Shown: positions 16,420-25,061, counted from the first letter of the stretch. The stretch is 64,000 nucleotides of DNA from Halomarina litorea (GCF_024227715.1 NZ_CP100448.1:1757655-1821654); one strand, 5' to 3'. Notes: generated from the sequence alone by a model not told the origin. Translations and numbers: made by a program.

Positions 16420-16925
16420 ACGGCGTCCTCGCCCTCGGCGGCGATGGCGAGGCGCTTCAGGCGGTCCTGTAGCGCCTCCGCGTCCTCGGGGATCAGGCCC
16501 GGAATCGTCACGTCGGCCCCGCGCGACCCCGCGGTGTACACCACCGCGGAGGCGAGGCCGACTGCCCGCTCGAGGGGGCCGCGACTGGAGTCGACGTGCT
16601 GGATGCGGACGTACGGGACGACGGTCTTCGTGCGGGTGAACACGCCCCGTTCGAGGAAGAGGGAGTCCTCGCGGACCTGGTAGCGCCACACCCGATAGCG
16701 GGCCACCGAGAGCGCGACTCCCAGCGCCCCGAGGAGGGCGAACGCGGCCGGCCCGGCCCAGAGCGGCCCCCTCACGATCGACGAGGCGATGCCGACGACG
16801 ACGCCGGCGACCAGCGCGCTCACCAGGGCCTGCGCCGCCCACACGACCCGCACGTTCGGGTCCAGCGTCCGTACCGTCCCCGCCGGTGGTTCGACGTCGA
16901 GCCGTTCTCCCTCGACCGCTGTCAT
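16416..16925 (-). CDS. bPH2 (YdbS-type) PH-domain membrane protein
   Basis: 169 aa. Two N-terminal membrane helices (about 28-75) are followed by one bPH2 domain carrying FTRTKTVVPYVRIQHVDSS, the same signature as in its downstream partner. In bacteria ydbS and ydbT are adjacent just as here, and the ATGA overlap suggests fixed stoichiometry. The ATG at 16925 is used; a GTG one codon upstream is equally possible. Confidence 0.85.
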   Translation of the reverse strand: MTAVEGERLDVEPPAGTVRTLDPNVRVVWAAQALVSALVAGVVVGIASSIVRGPLWAGPAAFALLGALGVALSVARYRVWRYQVREDSLFLERGVFTRTKTVVPYVRIQHVDSSRGPLERAVGLASAVVYTAGSRGADVTIPGLIPEDAEALQDRLKRLAIAAEGEDAV

Positions 16926-16974
16926 CACCGGAACCTCATCGCCGGAGGGTAAATAGCCGGGGGACGGGCGCGGG

Positions 16975-17652
16975 TCATAGCTTCGCCAGTCGCCGGGCCG
17001 TCACGTCCACCGTCGGGCTGTAGTGGACCAGCGGATTGCCCGGCGGGTGATCGAACCCGTTGGCCCGGAAGCAGTCGTTGCGCCGGAACTCGACGCGCCC
17101 CGGCCGGAGGGGCCAGCGCGGGTGGGTCACGTCGCCCGCGTACACCTGCCCGTCGTCGCTGGCGGTGTAGAAGCGGTAGCGCTCGGTGAGGAAGTCCGCC
17201 CGCTCGCGGTCCCCGATTCGCCCCGACGCGGGACCGTACGTCGCGTCGAAGGCCATCGGCGGCTGGCCGCGGTGGGTCCGACGGCTGCTGAAGTGGACGC
17301 CGGTCCCCTCGCGGTCGGCGCGCATCGACGCCCGGTAGTAGGGCAGTCGGAACCCACGCCGAGCGATGGCGACGCCGAGGGGATCGGCGGCGTCGAGGTT
17401 GAAGAAGTAGATGCCCGGTTTTCCCGACTCGTGGGTCACGTAGGTCCTGAGGTTGAGTTCGGGGAAGGTGAGCCCGCGCGGGAGGACGGAGGGGCGGATG
17501 TCCTCCATGACGAACGCGACGACGCCGAGCCACGCCCGCCCGTCGTGGGTGTCCACGTCCACGCCGTCCGGGAGCCGCGGCTGGACGAGTCCCGGGTCGA
17601 CCGGCCAGTGGGCGAACAGCACGTCGCGCCACGTCATCGAGAGCGGCGACAT
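16975..17652 (-). CDS. YqjF/DUF2071 family protein
   Basis: 225 aa. MTWRDVLFAHWPVDPGLVQP at the N-terminus and LPRGLTFPELNLRTYV are characteristic of the DUF2071 (YqjF) family, a beta-barrel acetoacetate-decarboxylase-like fold of uncertain function. Next come GKPGIYFFNLDA and a tail rich in Arg and aromatic residues. Complete at the usual length. Start at 17652, with an internal Met six codons later as alternative. Upstream, two tandem cctatcga units (17676-17691) overlap the expected TATA position. Confidence 0.8.
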   Translation of the reverse strand: MSPLSMTWRDVLFAHWPVDPGLVQPRLPDGVDVDTHDGRAWLGVVAFVMEDIRPSVLPRGLTFPELNLRTYVTHESGKPGIYFFNLDAADPLGVAIARRGFRLPYYRASMRADREGTGVHFSSRRTHRGQPPMAFDATYGPASGRIGDRERADFLTERYRFYTASDDGQVYAGDVTHPRWPLRPGRVEFRRNDCFRANGFDHPPGNPLVHYSPTVDVTARRLAKL

Positions 17653-17747
17653 CGGCCCGAACTACGGCCGCCGCGCCTATCGACCTATCGACGGGTCGGC
17701 GGGTGGCGTACAGAGGTTCGCCCGTACGGGCGTCCCCTCGTCAGGCC

Positions 17748-17945
17748 GTGCCGTCCCCCGAGGACACCCCGGAGCGCCGTCCCGTCTGTGCGACCGCGTA
17801 CGACTCCGTCTCGGTCCACGACGTGGAGGTGCTGGTGGACCTGCTGGACGAGGCACGCTACCGCCGGGTCTGCTTCGAACCCGTCGTCGGCCCCCCCGTC
17901 CGCTTCTTCCATCACACCCACGAGCAGGTCCGAGCGCGGGACTGA
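17748..17945 (+). CDS. Small uncharacterised protein (about 65 aa)
   Basis: From GTG 17748 the frame encodes 65 residues. The core, SVSVHDVEVLVDLLDEARYR followed by RVCFEPVVGPPVRFFHH, looks like a helix plus strands, whereas the opposite strand gives only low-complexity sequence. No family recognised. An upstream in-frame GTG at 17703 would add an unconvincing Arg/Ser leader. It might be a small regulatory protein, but nothing proves expression. Confidence 0.45.
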   Translation: MPSPEDTPERRPVCATAYDSVSVHDVEVLVDLLDEARYRRVCFEPVVGPPVRFFHHTHEQVRARD

Positions 17946-18151
17946 CGCCGACCACCAACTGTCAGATAGAAGTGACGGCAGAACGGTTATTCCCGTCAGT
18001 CACCATTCGACCGACGAGACGTGACGCGGCCGTCGCGCCGTGTCGAGGACCAACTCGTGCAGGAGGAGACACCGACGAGGGTCGGACGGCGGGTGGGACG
18101 CGGACGGGACCGACCGACCCGTTCGTCGCGGCGTCGGCGTGGCCCGTCTGG
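17946..18151. promoter_or_regulatory. Intergenic region with an imperfect inverted repeat and AT-rich block
   Basis: About 206 nt without a convincing gene. tgacgg (17973-17978) and ccgtca (17993-17998) form 6-bp inverted arms around an AT-rich centre containing cggttattc, a possible promoter or operator for whatever is transcribed rightward. The remainder is GC-rich; its frame fuses with the next small ORF but offers no start codon. Confidence 0.3.
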
Positions 18152-18424
18152 ATGGCCGACCGGGGGCGGCAGTCGGCGGTAGAGGAGTCCTACCAACTCG
18201 GGAGCGCTAGTGTGGACCTACTACGCAGGTCGGCAGCGCTCTCGCTTCGCGGGATGGACCCGTTCGTGAACGCCGACCTCCCCGCGGTCCCGCCGGTTCG
18301 GATTCCGCTCGCCCCGGCGGGCGTTGCCGGCCCGACGACCGCGCCCCCAGTAGGGGACGCCTTCGACGCCTTCCTCGCGGCCTTCGAGGTCGAACTGTCG
18401 ACGCACCCCGCCGCGATGGAGTGA
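18152..18424 (+). CDS. Small uncharacterised protein, possibly 5'-degraded
   Basis: From ATG 18152 the frame encodes 90 aa: an amphipathic helical part (SAVEESYQLGSASVDLLRRS) followed by a Pro/Ala-rich stretch and a final helix. The protein-like sequence seems to begin earlier (TDPFVAASAWPVW just upstream in frame), yet no ATG, GTG or TTG lies in frame there, which would fit loss of the original start. No family recognised. It converges with the aldo/keto reductase, whose stop is 2 nt away. Confidence 0.35.
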   Translation: MADRGRQSAVEESYQLGSASVDLLRRSAALSLRGMDPFVNADLPAVPPVRIPLAPAGVAGPTTAPPVGDAFDAFLAAFEVELSTHPAAME

Positions 18425-18425
18425 G

Positions 18426-19400
18426 TTACTCGTGGCCGGAGACGCGGACCGGTTCGTACGGCTCTTCGAGGTACTCCACGTCGCTGTCGGAGAGGTCGAT
18501 GTCGAGGGCCTCGACGGCCTCCTCCAGGTGTTCGATGCTCGTCGTCCCGACGATGGGGGCGTCGACCCACTCCTTCGAGAGCACCCACGCGAGACCGATC
18601 TGAGCCATCGTCGCGTCCTCCTCGGCCGCGAGTTCCTCGACGCGTTCGTTTATCTCGACGCCGCCGCCCTCGAAGTACGGGTGGCGCTGAGCGTGGCTGT
18701 CGGACTTTCCGCGGGTCGTCGCCTCCACCTCCTCGTGGGGACGGGTGAGGTACCCGCGTGCGAGCGGCGACCACGGGATGACGCCGACGCCCTCCTGCTC
18801 GCAGTAGGGGAGCATCTCCCGTTCCTCCTCGCGGTAGAGCAGGTTGTAGTGGTTCTGCATCGTGACGAACCGGTCGAGACCGAGTCGGTCGCTCGTGTGC
18901 AGGGCGTCGGCGAACTGGTGGACCCACATCGAGGAGGCGCCGAGGTAGCGAACCTTCTCGCGGCGGACGGCGTCGTCGAGGGCGCGCATCGTCACCTCGA
19001 TGGGGGTGTCGTAATCCCAGCGGTGAATCTGGTAGAGGTCGATGGTGTCCATCCCGAGGCGCTCCCGGGAGGCGTCCAGTTGGTGTTCGATGGCTTTCCG
19101 CGAGAGTCCCCCGGAGTTCGGGTCGTCCTCGTCCATCCGGAAGAAGCCCTTCGTGGCGACGACCTGTTCCTCGCGGCGACCGTCCAGTGCCTCCCCGAGG
19201 ACGCGTTCGGACTCGCCGCGCGAGTACATGTTCGCCGTGTCGAAGAAGTTGATACCGAGGTCGATGGCCCGGTCGACGAGTTCCATGCCCGCCTCCTCGT
19301 CTAAGACCCAGTCGCGCCAGTCGCTGGTCCCGAAGCTCATACAGCCGAGACAGATGCGGCTGACCTCCATCCCGGTGTCACCGAGCGTGGTGTACTCCAT
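18426..19400 (-). CDS. Aldo/keto reductase
   Basis: 324 aa TIM-barrel oxidoreductase, NADPH-dependent. The start MEYTTLGDTGMEVSRICLGC and FFDTANMYSRGESERVLGEAL (catalytic Asp and Tyr) are classic for the family, as is VATKGFF with the catalytic Lys. The catalytic His lies in YQIHRWD. The C-terminal cofactor segment is APIVGTTSIEHLEEAVEAL. Closest in style to the YajO/AKR group. A TATA-like element at 19421-19430 on this strand predicts a leaderless start at 19400. Substrate not known. Confidence 0.93.
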   Translation of the reverse strand: MEYTTLGDTGMEVSRICLGCMSFGTSDWRDWVLDEEAGMELVDRAIDLGINFFDTANMYSRGESERVLGEALDGRREEQVVATKGFFRMDEDDPNSGGLSRKAIEHQLDASRERLGMDTIDLYQIHRWDYDTPIEVTMRALDDAVRREKVRYLGASSMWVHQFADALHTSDRLGLDRFVTMQNHYNLLYREEEREMLPYCEQEGVGVIPWSPLARGYLTRPHEEVEATTRGKSDSHAQRHPYFEGGGVEINERVEELAAEEDATMAQIGLAWVLSKEWVDAPIVGTTSIEHLEEAVEALDIDLSDSDVEYLEEPYEPVRVSGHE

Positions 19401-19512
19401 GCGGGGTGCTCACGCGGTGGGTACATAATCCCGCCGAGCGATGGACGGCGGGCGGCGGTGCGACCGTCCGGTGGCCGGTCGACCCAAGTGCCGGTCGCCC
19501 GTAGTTCCCGAC

Positions 19513-19995
19513 ATGAGTACGACGCTCGCACGGACGCCGGACGGGTATCGAATCGAGGTGGGGCGTCGCGTTGGCGCGTCCACCGAAGCGTGCTGGGAGG
19601 TCCTCATCGACACCCACCGGTGGCCCGAGTGGGGCCCGAGCGTCCGCGCCGTCGAGTGCGACGACGGGGAGCGATACATCCAGTACGGGACCCGAGGGCG
19701 CGTCCAGTTGGCCCTCACGGGGGGGCCGTGGGCACCGTTCGAGGTCACGGCCTGTGCCGACTACCGGTGGACGTGGCGGGTGGGCGTGCCCGCGGGCGAC
19801 GCGATGCGGAACGTCCTCGACGCGGCTCCCCGCGTTCCGGCGACGGGTCACCGGGTCGAACCGCTCGGAGCGAACGCCTGTCGGGTCGTCTTCGAGGTGC
19901 CGCCGCTGGCGGCCGGGTACGTCCCCGTCTGTCGGCGCGCGCTGGACCGAATCGAGGAACTGGCCGTCGGCGCACAGGCCGGAGACGAGAGGTGA
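19513..19995 (+). CDS. SRPBCC (START-like) family protein
   Basis: 160 aa. A strand-helix pattern (IEVGRRVGASTEACWEVLID, then TGHRVEPLGANACRVVFEVP) is typical of the SRPBCC/polyketide-cyclase-like superfamily, which binds hydrophobic ligands in a deep pocket. The conserved HRWPEWGPSVRAVEC follows the first helix. The ATG at 19513 is chosen because upstream sequence is low-complexity. It stands alone and diverges from the aldo/keto reductase. The ligand is unknown. Confidence 0.8.
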   Translation: MSTTLARTPDGYRIEVGRRVGASTEACWEVLIDTHRWPEWGPSVRAVECDDGERYIQYGTRGRVQLALTGGPWAPFEVTACADYRWTWRVGVPAGDAMRNVLDAAPRVPATGHRVEPLGANACRVVFEVPPLAAGYVPVCRRALDRIEELAVGAQAGDER

Positions 19996-20052
19996 TCGCG
20001 AGCCACCCATGGCGCCTGCAGGAACGAACCGCAGAACAGTCGGCGTCGGGCG

Positions 20053-20289
20053 CTATCGGGCGACAGTGAGCGCGTCGCGTACCTGCCGGAGGTCCTCGCC
20101 GAGGCCCGCGCCGTCGCAGTCCTCGTTCGGGCACTCGAAGTGCCACCCGTCGCGGGTCGCCCGTCGCTCCGCGAAGCGGTCGCCGCACTTGTCGCAGAAC
20201 AACTGCGCGTCGGAACAGGTGTCCTGGTGGAGTTCGAGGTCGAGTTTCGAACTGAACGTCCGTTTGCAGTTCCTGCAGGTGTGCGTCAT
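20053..20289 (-). CDS. Small zinc-finger protein (78 aa)
   Basis: Three Cys/His clusters: CRNCKRTFSSKLDLELHQDTC (residues about 5-25, C2H2/C2HC-like), CDKCGDRF (about 32-39) and HFECPNEDCDG (about 49-59). A multi-finger zinc protein of a type common in haloarchaea; possible roles are RNA or DNA binding or regulation. The ATG at 20289 is supported by TATA-like cattatatcc (20311-20320 read on this strand), giving a leaderless mRNA. Confidence 0.8.
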   Translation of the reverse strand: MTHTCRNCKRTFSSKLDLELHQDTCSDAQLFCDKCGDRFAERRATRDGWHFECPNEDCDGAGLGEDLRQVRDALTVAR

Positions 20290-20442
20290 ACATACGTCGT
20301 ACGTCTCCGGGGATATAATGATATCGCAAACTGCCGTGTGAAGGCCTGACAACCCCGCACACGGGGGATTAGCGTGCGAGAATCCGCTGCCGTCTGTCGG
20401 TTTCGATGGCGGCGGGAGAACAGGGTTCCCGTCAGACGGGTT

Positions 20443-20877
20443 TCACAACAGGCCGAGGCCGAGCGAGTAGGGCCACTCCACGCCCGCGAGGGCGAGGAAG
20501 ACCAGCGACCCGCCGAGCAGCGAGACGTTCTTGAGGAACTGCGTCATCTCGGTCTGCTGTTGCTCCTCGGGGGCGTTCCAGAAGTCGTGCATCAGGGGCG
20601 TCGAGACGAGCAGGAACAGCGCCAGCGCGCCCGCCCCGACGATGGGGTAGACGCCGAGGACGATGGCGAGGCCGCCGACGACGAGCATCCCGCCCGTGAA
20701 CGGGACCATGAGGCCCGCGGCGGGAACGCCCTTGGCCTCGGCGTAGCCCGCCATCTGCTCTGTCTGCATGAAGTGGTTGATACCCGTGAACGCCAGGATG
20801 CCGCCGAACAGCACCCGGCCGAGCAACAGGACGATGCCGGCGAAGGCCGTGTCGAACGGGGTCGTCTGGAGTATCAC
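20443..20877 (-). CDS. DoxX family membrane protein
   Basis: 144 aa with four membrane helices. GRVLFGGILAFTGINHFMQ near the N-terminus and GGMLVVGGLAIVLGVYP are DoxX/DoxD-type signatures. Homologues are linked to thiosulfate:quinone oxidoreductase or redox-linked membrane complexes, though many are uncharacterised. The start is a GTG at 20877. A TATA-like gatatattgg (20933-20942 on this strand) lies upstream and implies a leader of about 30 nt. Confidence 0.85.
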   Translation of the reverse strand: MILQTTPFDTAFAGIVLLLGRVLFGGILAFTGINHFMQTEQMAGYAEAKGVPAAGLMVPFTGGMLVVGGLAIVLGVYPIVGAGALALFLLVSTPLMHDFWNAPEEQQQTEMTQFLKNVSLLGGSLVFLALAGVEWPYSLGLGLL

Positions 20878-20988
20878 GCGTCCACCTCGACGTCGCGTCG
20901 TAGTTGCGTCACGTTATCTGGTACGAGGCGGAACCAATATATCAGTTTCCGGACATTGGTGTCACCGGGTGGCGTCCGTGCCACCCGG

Positions 20989-21648
20989 TTACCGGTCGGA
21001 CAGTGGGCCGACGAGGAGCGCCTCCTCGACCAGTACCTCCGTTCCCCTCCTGATACGTTCCGAGAGCGCCTGGTGCGAGATGTCCAGGTCGGCGGCGAGT
21101 TCGTCGAGGTCGGTCCGGCGCGGCACCGAGAAGTACCCCTCCTGGCAGGCCAGCGTGAGCGCCTCGAATTGTTCGTCGGTCAGGCCGAACCGGCCGGAGG
21201 GCTCGCCCTCCATCTCCCGGACGTGGGTCACCTCGAAGCTGAGGCCGTGGCTCTCGCAGAACTCGTTGGTCCGCGAGAGGGCGTCGTGGTCGGGGTAGAA
21301 GACGCGCAGCGTCCACGTCGCCCCGTCGCAGGAGGCGTCCATCACCGTCGCGTGGAGCGTCGTCACCATCTCCAGGACGAGGTGGACCTGTTCGACCCAC
21401 GTCATCCGGTAGAGCAGGTCGTCGTCGAAGTCGGCGAGCAACGAGAACTCCCGGACGCTCGGGTCGTCCGACAGCGCCCCCTCCAATTCCTCCCGCGTCG
21501 CCCCGCGCGCCCACACGAGAGGCATCACCAGTTCGCTCCCGCTCTCGACGATGCGCTCGCAGTCGAACGTGACCTCGGGTACCGACCGGAGCGTCTCTAG
21601 AAGGGCGAACTCCTCCGCTGGAATCTCTGCTCGCGTGATGGTCGCCAT
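20989..21648 (-). CDS. Bacterio-opsin activator (Bat)-type HTH regulator
   Basis: 219 aa. The N-terminal part (about 1-150) resembles the Bat-associated GAF/HTH sensory region. The C-terminal HTH-10 domain begins at FGLTDEQFEALTLACQEGYF and carries LDELAADLDISHQALSERIRRG, the standard recognition helix. Probable transcription factor responding to oxygen, redox or another small signal, as other haloarchaeal HTH-10 proteins do. The ATG at 21648 is preferred over a GTG two codons earlier. An AT-rich element (21673-21682) sits at TATA distance. DoxX follows and could be a target. Confidence 0.88.
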   Translation of the reverse strand: MATITRAEIPAEEFALLETLRSVPEVTFDCERIVESGSELVMPLVWARGATREELEGALSDDPSVREFSLLADFDDDLLYRMTWVEQVHLVLEMVTTLHATVMDASCDGATWTLRVFYPDHDALSRTNEFCESHGLSFEVTHVREMEGEPSGRFGLTDEQFEALTLACQEGYFSVPRRTDLDELAADLDISHQALSERIRRGTEVLVEEALLVGPLSDR

Positions 21649-21735
21649 CTCCACACGTCCGGATGGGGGTGGCCGTAGTAAACGTGTCTCAACTCGGACG
21701 CCGTGGGACAGGCGGCAGTCGGGGGCCCCGGCGGG

Positions 21736-22554
21736 TCACTCGCGGGTCGAGAGCCAGTCGAGGAACGACGCCACCCCGTCCGGGTCCGGCACGCGGAACG
21801 TCGCGGCGGTGTCACGACCGTCTCCGACGTGGACGCCGATTCCGTCGGCGGCGACGGCCTCGAAGGCGGACTCGTCGGTGCTGTCGTCGCCGACGTACAT
21901 CGGGAGGTAGTCCTCGGACACCCGTTCGCGGAACGTCCGCACCGCGTCGCCCTTCCCCCAGTCGAGGTCCGGGCGGAGTTCGATTGCGGCCTTCGCGGGC
22001 GTCAGGCGGAGGGCGTCCCCGCCCACCTCCTCGACCGTCGAGCGGACGAGCGCGCGGATGCGGGCGGTGCGCTCGTCCGGCGCGAGGCGGTGGTGGACCG
22101 TCGCGGTCACGCCCTTGTCCTCGACGTGACAGCCGGGTTCGTCGACGAGGCGGTCCGAGAGCGCCTCGCAGGCCGCCCGCACCGTCGGGCGGTGTTTCTC
22201 GGCGACGGGGTGGACGACGGTGTCGCCCACCTCGTCGAGTTCGAGGCCGTGGTTGCCCGCGTAGTAGATGCCGTCCAGTCCGACGCGGTCGCGCACGTCG
22301 TCCAGCGCGCGCCCGCTGATGACGGCCACGCGCACGTCCTCACGGTCGGCGAGGTCGACGAGCGCCCGGCGGCACTCCGCCGTCGGGGCGACCGTGGTCG
22401 GGTCCTCCGCGATGTGTGCGAGGGTCCCGTCGAAGTCGAGACAGAGGAGGAGGCCGCCGGCGGCGTGGAGGTGGTCGTCGATGCGGGACAGCCAGTTCCC
22501 GACCAGCGGGGCGCGGTCGTCGCTCGCGGACCCCGGACGGGTGGCATCGGGCAT
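21736..22554 (-). CDS. otsB: Trehalose-6-phosphate phosphatase
   Basis: 272 aa HAD-superfamily enzyme. Motif I LDFDGTLAHI (nucleophile Asp40, acid/base Asp42), then VAVISGRALDDV (motif II), YAGNHGLELDE and the terminal MYVGDDSTDESAF motif are those of trehalose phosphatases. It would release trehalose, a compatible solute. No trehalose-6-phosphate synthase lies in this window. ATGs at 22554 and 22563 both fit. Confidence 0.9.
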   Translation of the reverse strand: MPDATRPGSASDDRAPLVGNWLSRIDDHLHAAGGLLLCLDFDGTLAHIAEDPTTVAPTAECRRALVDLADREDVRVAVISGRALDDVRDRVGLDGIYYAGNHGLELDEVGDTVVHPVAEKHRPTVRAACEALSDRLVDEPGCHVEDKGVTATVHHRLAPDERTARIRALVRSTVEEVGGDALRLTPAKAAIELRPDLDWGKGDAVRTFRERVSEDYLPMYVGDDSTDESAFEAVAADGIGVHVGDGRDTAATFRVPDPDGVASFLDWLSTRE

Positions 22555-22684
22555 ATGGCGCATATCTCGGCGTCCGGCATGGTAGTTTCGTCGCCTGCCT
22601 CTGCCGGTGGCCGTCGTCGGGGACGGTGCGGTCGCTCGGGGGCGCAGACAGGTACAGAAAGGGGGCCGGGCCGACGTCCGGTCG

Positions 22685-23155
22685 TCAGCCGCGGAGTCGG
22701 TTCCGCAGGCCGCGCAGGAGGCCGCCGTCCTCCTCGGAGGACTCCGAGAGGGGGTCCAGGTGGAGGTAGGGGTAGACCTGCGCCGCGGTCTCGGGCACGA
22801 GGACGACCGTTCCCCGGTGCTTGTCGAAGTCGACGATACCCATCTCGTCGAGCTTCGGGAGGTGACACTGGTAGAGACCGATGTACACCCGCTTGCGCTG
22901 GGCCGAGTTCAGCTCCAGCTCCGAGATGCCGTTCTCGTCGGCCGCGATGTGCTCCGCGAGGTCCCCGATGTTCGCCTCGCCGTCGTTGGCCTCGAGGTAG
23001 TGGAGGGTCGCTCGGCGGCGGCTGTTCGTCAGCGCCTCGAAGACGGTGTCCTTCGACAGGCGGGCCGTCCCCTGCTCCGAAGTCGCCTCCGTGGTCGTCT
23101 CGCGTGCGCCCTCGCGCGTGGTCGTCTCCTCGGAGACACCCACGTCGACGCTCAT
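22685..23155 (-). CDS. DUF7344-type winged-helix regulator
   Basis: 156 aa. A Thr/Glu-rich flexible N-terminus (about 1-32) precedes a winged helix: VFEALTNSRRRATLHYLEAN, IGDLAEHIAADE, then RVYIGLYQCHLPKLDEMGIV. This pattern is shared by many haloarchaeal paralogues of the DUF7344 family, thought to be DNA-binding. The C-terminal 20 residues are acidic then basic. The 279-nt upstream space is long for this genome and may hold operators. Target genes are unknown. Confidence 0.8.
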   Translation of the reverse strand: MSVDVGVSEETTTREGARETTTEATSEQGTARLSKDTVFEALTNSRRRATLHYLEANDGEANIGDLAEHIAADENGISELELNSAQRKRVYIGLYQCHLPKLDEMGIVDFDKHRGTVVLVPETAAQVYPYLHLDPLSESSEEDGGLLRGLRNRLRG

Positions 23156-23434
23156 GCGAGGACACCCCCGACGTTCTGTCGTGCCTGTCGCGCCGCGGTT
23201 CGGCCGCCGTCAGCAGTGGTTCCAACCATACCTATACATCGGAGACAGACATGATAGCTAATCATTCCGTAATCTGAAACTGTCTGGCGTAGTGACCCTG
23301 TACCCGTTCCGTCCGGCCTAATCGGCTCCGAACGGGTTCAGCCCCTCGTGAACGGACGGATAGCCGGTCGTTAACGGGCGGTTGACCGGACGAAACGACA
23401 CCATACCGAGGAAGGAATCGCCGCTACCGGAGGG
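23156..23434. promoter_or_regulatory. Upstream region of the DUF7344 regulator gene
   Basis: Intergenic. A lower-GC block at 23226-23280 contains cctatacatcg and gatagctaatcattcc and is the likely promoter for the leftward regulator gene, implying a leader of several tens of nt. Around 23333-23400 the sequence repeats short cggac/gttaacgggcggttgacc elements. I see no open frame worth calling. Confidence 0.4.
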
Positions 23435-24469
23435 TCACTCCTCGCGGTCGGGGTACGCCGTGGCGAGCAGGTCCGGGTCGTCGAGGAGTCGCTCGCGCAC
23501 GGGCGCGAGGAGGTCCGCGAGGTGGTCGGCCGTCGCGTTCTTCAGGTCCTGCGGGTGGAGGTCCTCGCTGACGAAATCGGCTTCGAGGGACTCGTAGTCC
23601 TCGTAGGTCAGGTCGCCGCCGAACTTCTCGGGGCGCTCGACGACGAACGTCTCCCCGCGCTCGTCGAGGAGCGGGAAGACGAGGAAGCGGACGTACTCGA
23701 GGACGCCGTTGTCCTCCACCTCGCCCATCGGGCAGTACGCGCTCTGGAGTTTCTCCGCGACCTGCTCGCGGGTGTCGGTGAGGTTGACCTTCGAGGCGGC
23801 GTCGCTCGCGCTCATCTTCCCGCCGGTCAGCCCCGACAGGAGGGGGGCGAACACGCAGACGGGCTTGGCGTAGCCGTAGTCCGGCAGGAGTTCGCGGGCG
23901 AGCATGTAGATGCCCCGCTGGTCGATGCCGCCGTAGGCGATGTCGGCGTCGAGGGCGGCGACGTCGAGGCTCTGCATCAGCGTGTAGACGAGCCCCCCGA
24001 GTTTCGGGTTCTCCGACTGGCGCACCACCTCGCTTCCGGCGCGCTGCGCCCGCGAGATGGTCGTGTCGGCCATCATGCGATAGAGTTCGAGCGTGTAGGG
24101 CTGGTCGAGTTCGAAGTCCGTCCCGCGGACGAACTCGATGCGCTCGGGGTCCGCGCCCGCCGCCTCGACCATCGCCTCGATGGCGACCTGATAGTAGTCC
24201 GCCCGGGCTTCCAGCAGGTCGAAGGGGCTCTTCTCGTCGTCGAGGTGGGCGTGGAGGTCCGCGACGAGCACCGTCACCTCGACGCCTGCCCGGAGGAAGT
24301 CCGCGAGTTTGCGAAGCGTCGTGAAGTGGCCGATGTGCATCTCGCCGGTGGGCGCGTAGCCGATGTACGCCCGGGGCTCATCGCGTGCGAGTACGTCCTC
24401 GAGTTCCTCCTCGGTGACGACCTCGTCCGTGTAGCGGGTGAGTAGCTCCCGCCGCTCGGCCGTGTCCAT
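23435..24469 (-). CDS. tyrS: Tyrosyl-tRNA synthetase
   Basis: 344 aa, class I aminoacyl-tRNA synthetase of archaeal/eukaryotic type. The HIGH motif is at 45-48 in GYAPTGEMHIGHF, and GGKMSASD near residue 217 is the KMSKS equivalent. The tyrosine-binding motif lies in DIAYGGIDQRGIYMLARELL. It ends about 330 residues after the catalytic start without an S4 domain, as usual in archaea. The ATG at 24469 has a TATA-like gcttaagc at 24490-24497 on this strand. Confidence 0.96.
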   Translation of the reverse strand: MDTAERRELLTRYTDEVVTEEELEDVLARDEPRAYIGYAPTGEMHIGHFTTLRKLADFLRAGVEVTVLVADLHAHLDDEKSPFDLLEARADYYQVAIEAMVEAAGADPERIEFVRGTDFELDQPYTLELYRMMADTTISRAQRAGSEVVRQSENPKLGGLVYTLMQSLDVAALDADIAYGGIDQRGIYMLARELLPDYGYAKPVCVFAPLLSGLTGGKMSASDAASKVNLTDTREQVAEKLQSAYCPMGEVEDNGVLEYVRFLVFPLLDERGETFVVERPEKFGGDLTYEDYESLEADFVSEDLHPQDLKNATADHLADLLAPVRERLLDDPDLLATAYPDREE

Positions 24470-24690
24470 ACGCTCGGTTCCGGTGTCCCGCGCTTAAGCC
24501 ATTCGGGATGGTGGGCGACCCCGACGACGCCCGACGGCGGACACCTCCCGGCCGATTCCCCGCAACGAACGGAACTGCGCTGGATCAATCTTCCGAGACG
24601 AATTTCCCACATTCGACCAGAAGAGGAGCCAGTAGTGAGTAACTACCACTAGTCGTTCTAGTACTTCGTACGGATACGTACGGAACGTTG

Positions 24691-24986
24691 ATGTGCGGTC
24701 GGGGGGCTCTCCGGGACGTGATTCCGACGCCCGTCGAAACCGTACTCTCGCGGACGCCGAACACCCTGCCGTCGACCGCGCGTGCGAGCGGGGCGGCCCG
24801 CCTCCTGCGCAACCCGGCCGTCCCCGCGGAGGTCGTCACCGACGGCTCCCGCGTCGTGAGCGTCGTGACCCGCGACGGCCGCGCCGCGCGCCGCACGTCT
24901 CCCGCCACCGCCTCGACGTGGACTGGCGCGGCGACCCCCTGTCCGTCGACGGGTCGAACGCACCCGAGGTACCGGCCGCGGAGTAG
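24691..24986 (+). pseudogene. Small gene with a probable 1-nt frameshift
   Basis: From ATG 24691 (or GTG 24718) the frame gives protein-like sequence ending VVTDGSRVVSVVTRDGRAAR, then turns to Ser/Thr/Pro-rich nonsense that runs through the next gene. In a neighbouring frame, sensible sequence resumes at about 24893 with HVSRHRLDVDWRGDPLSVDG and stops at TAG 24984. Joining the two by adding one base around 24883-24895 (a GCGC-rich run) yields one coherent protein of about 90-98 aa. No family recognised. A second candidate for either true decay or a homopolymer/GC-run sequence error. Confidence 0.6.
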
Positions 24987-25061
24987 TCCCCCGCCGACGG
25001 CACCCGGGGGCCGGACCGCCGCGAACGCCAGGTCCAAAGCGTTCCCTCCCCTACTTCGCCC

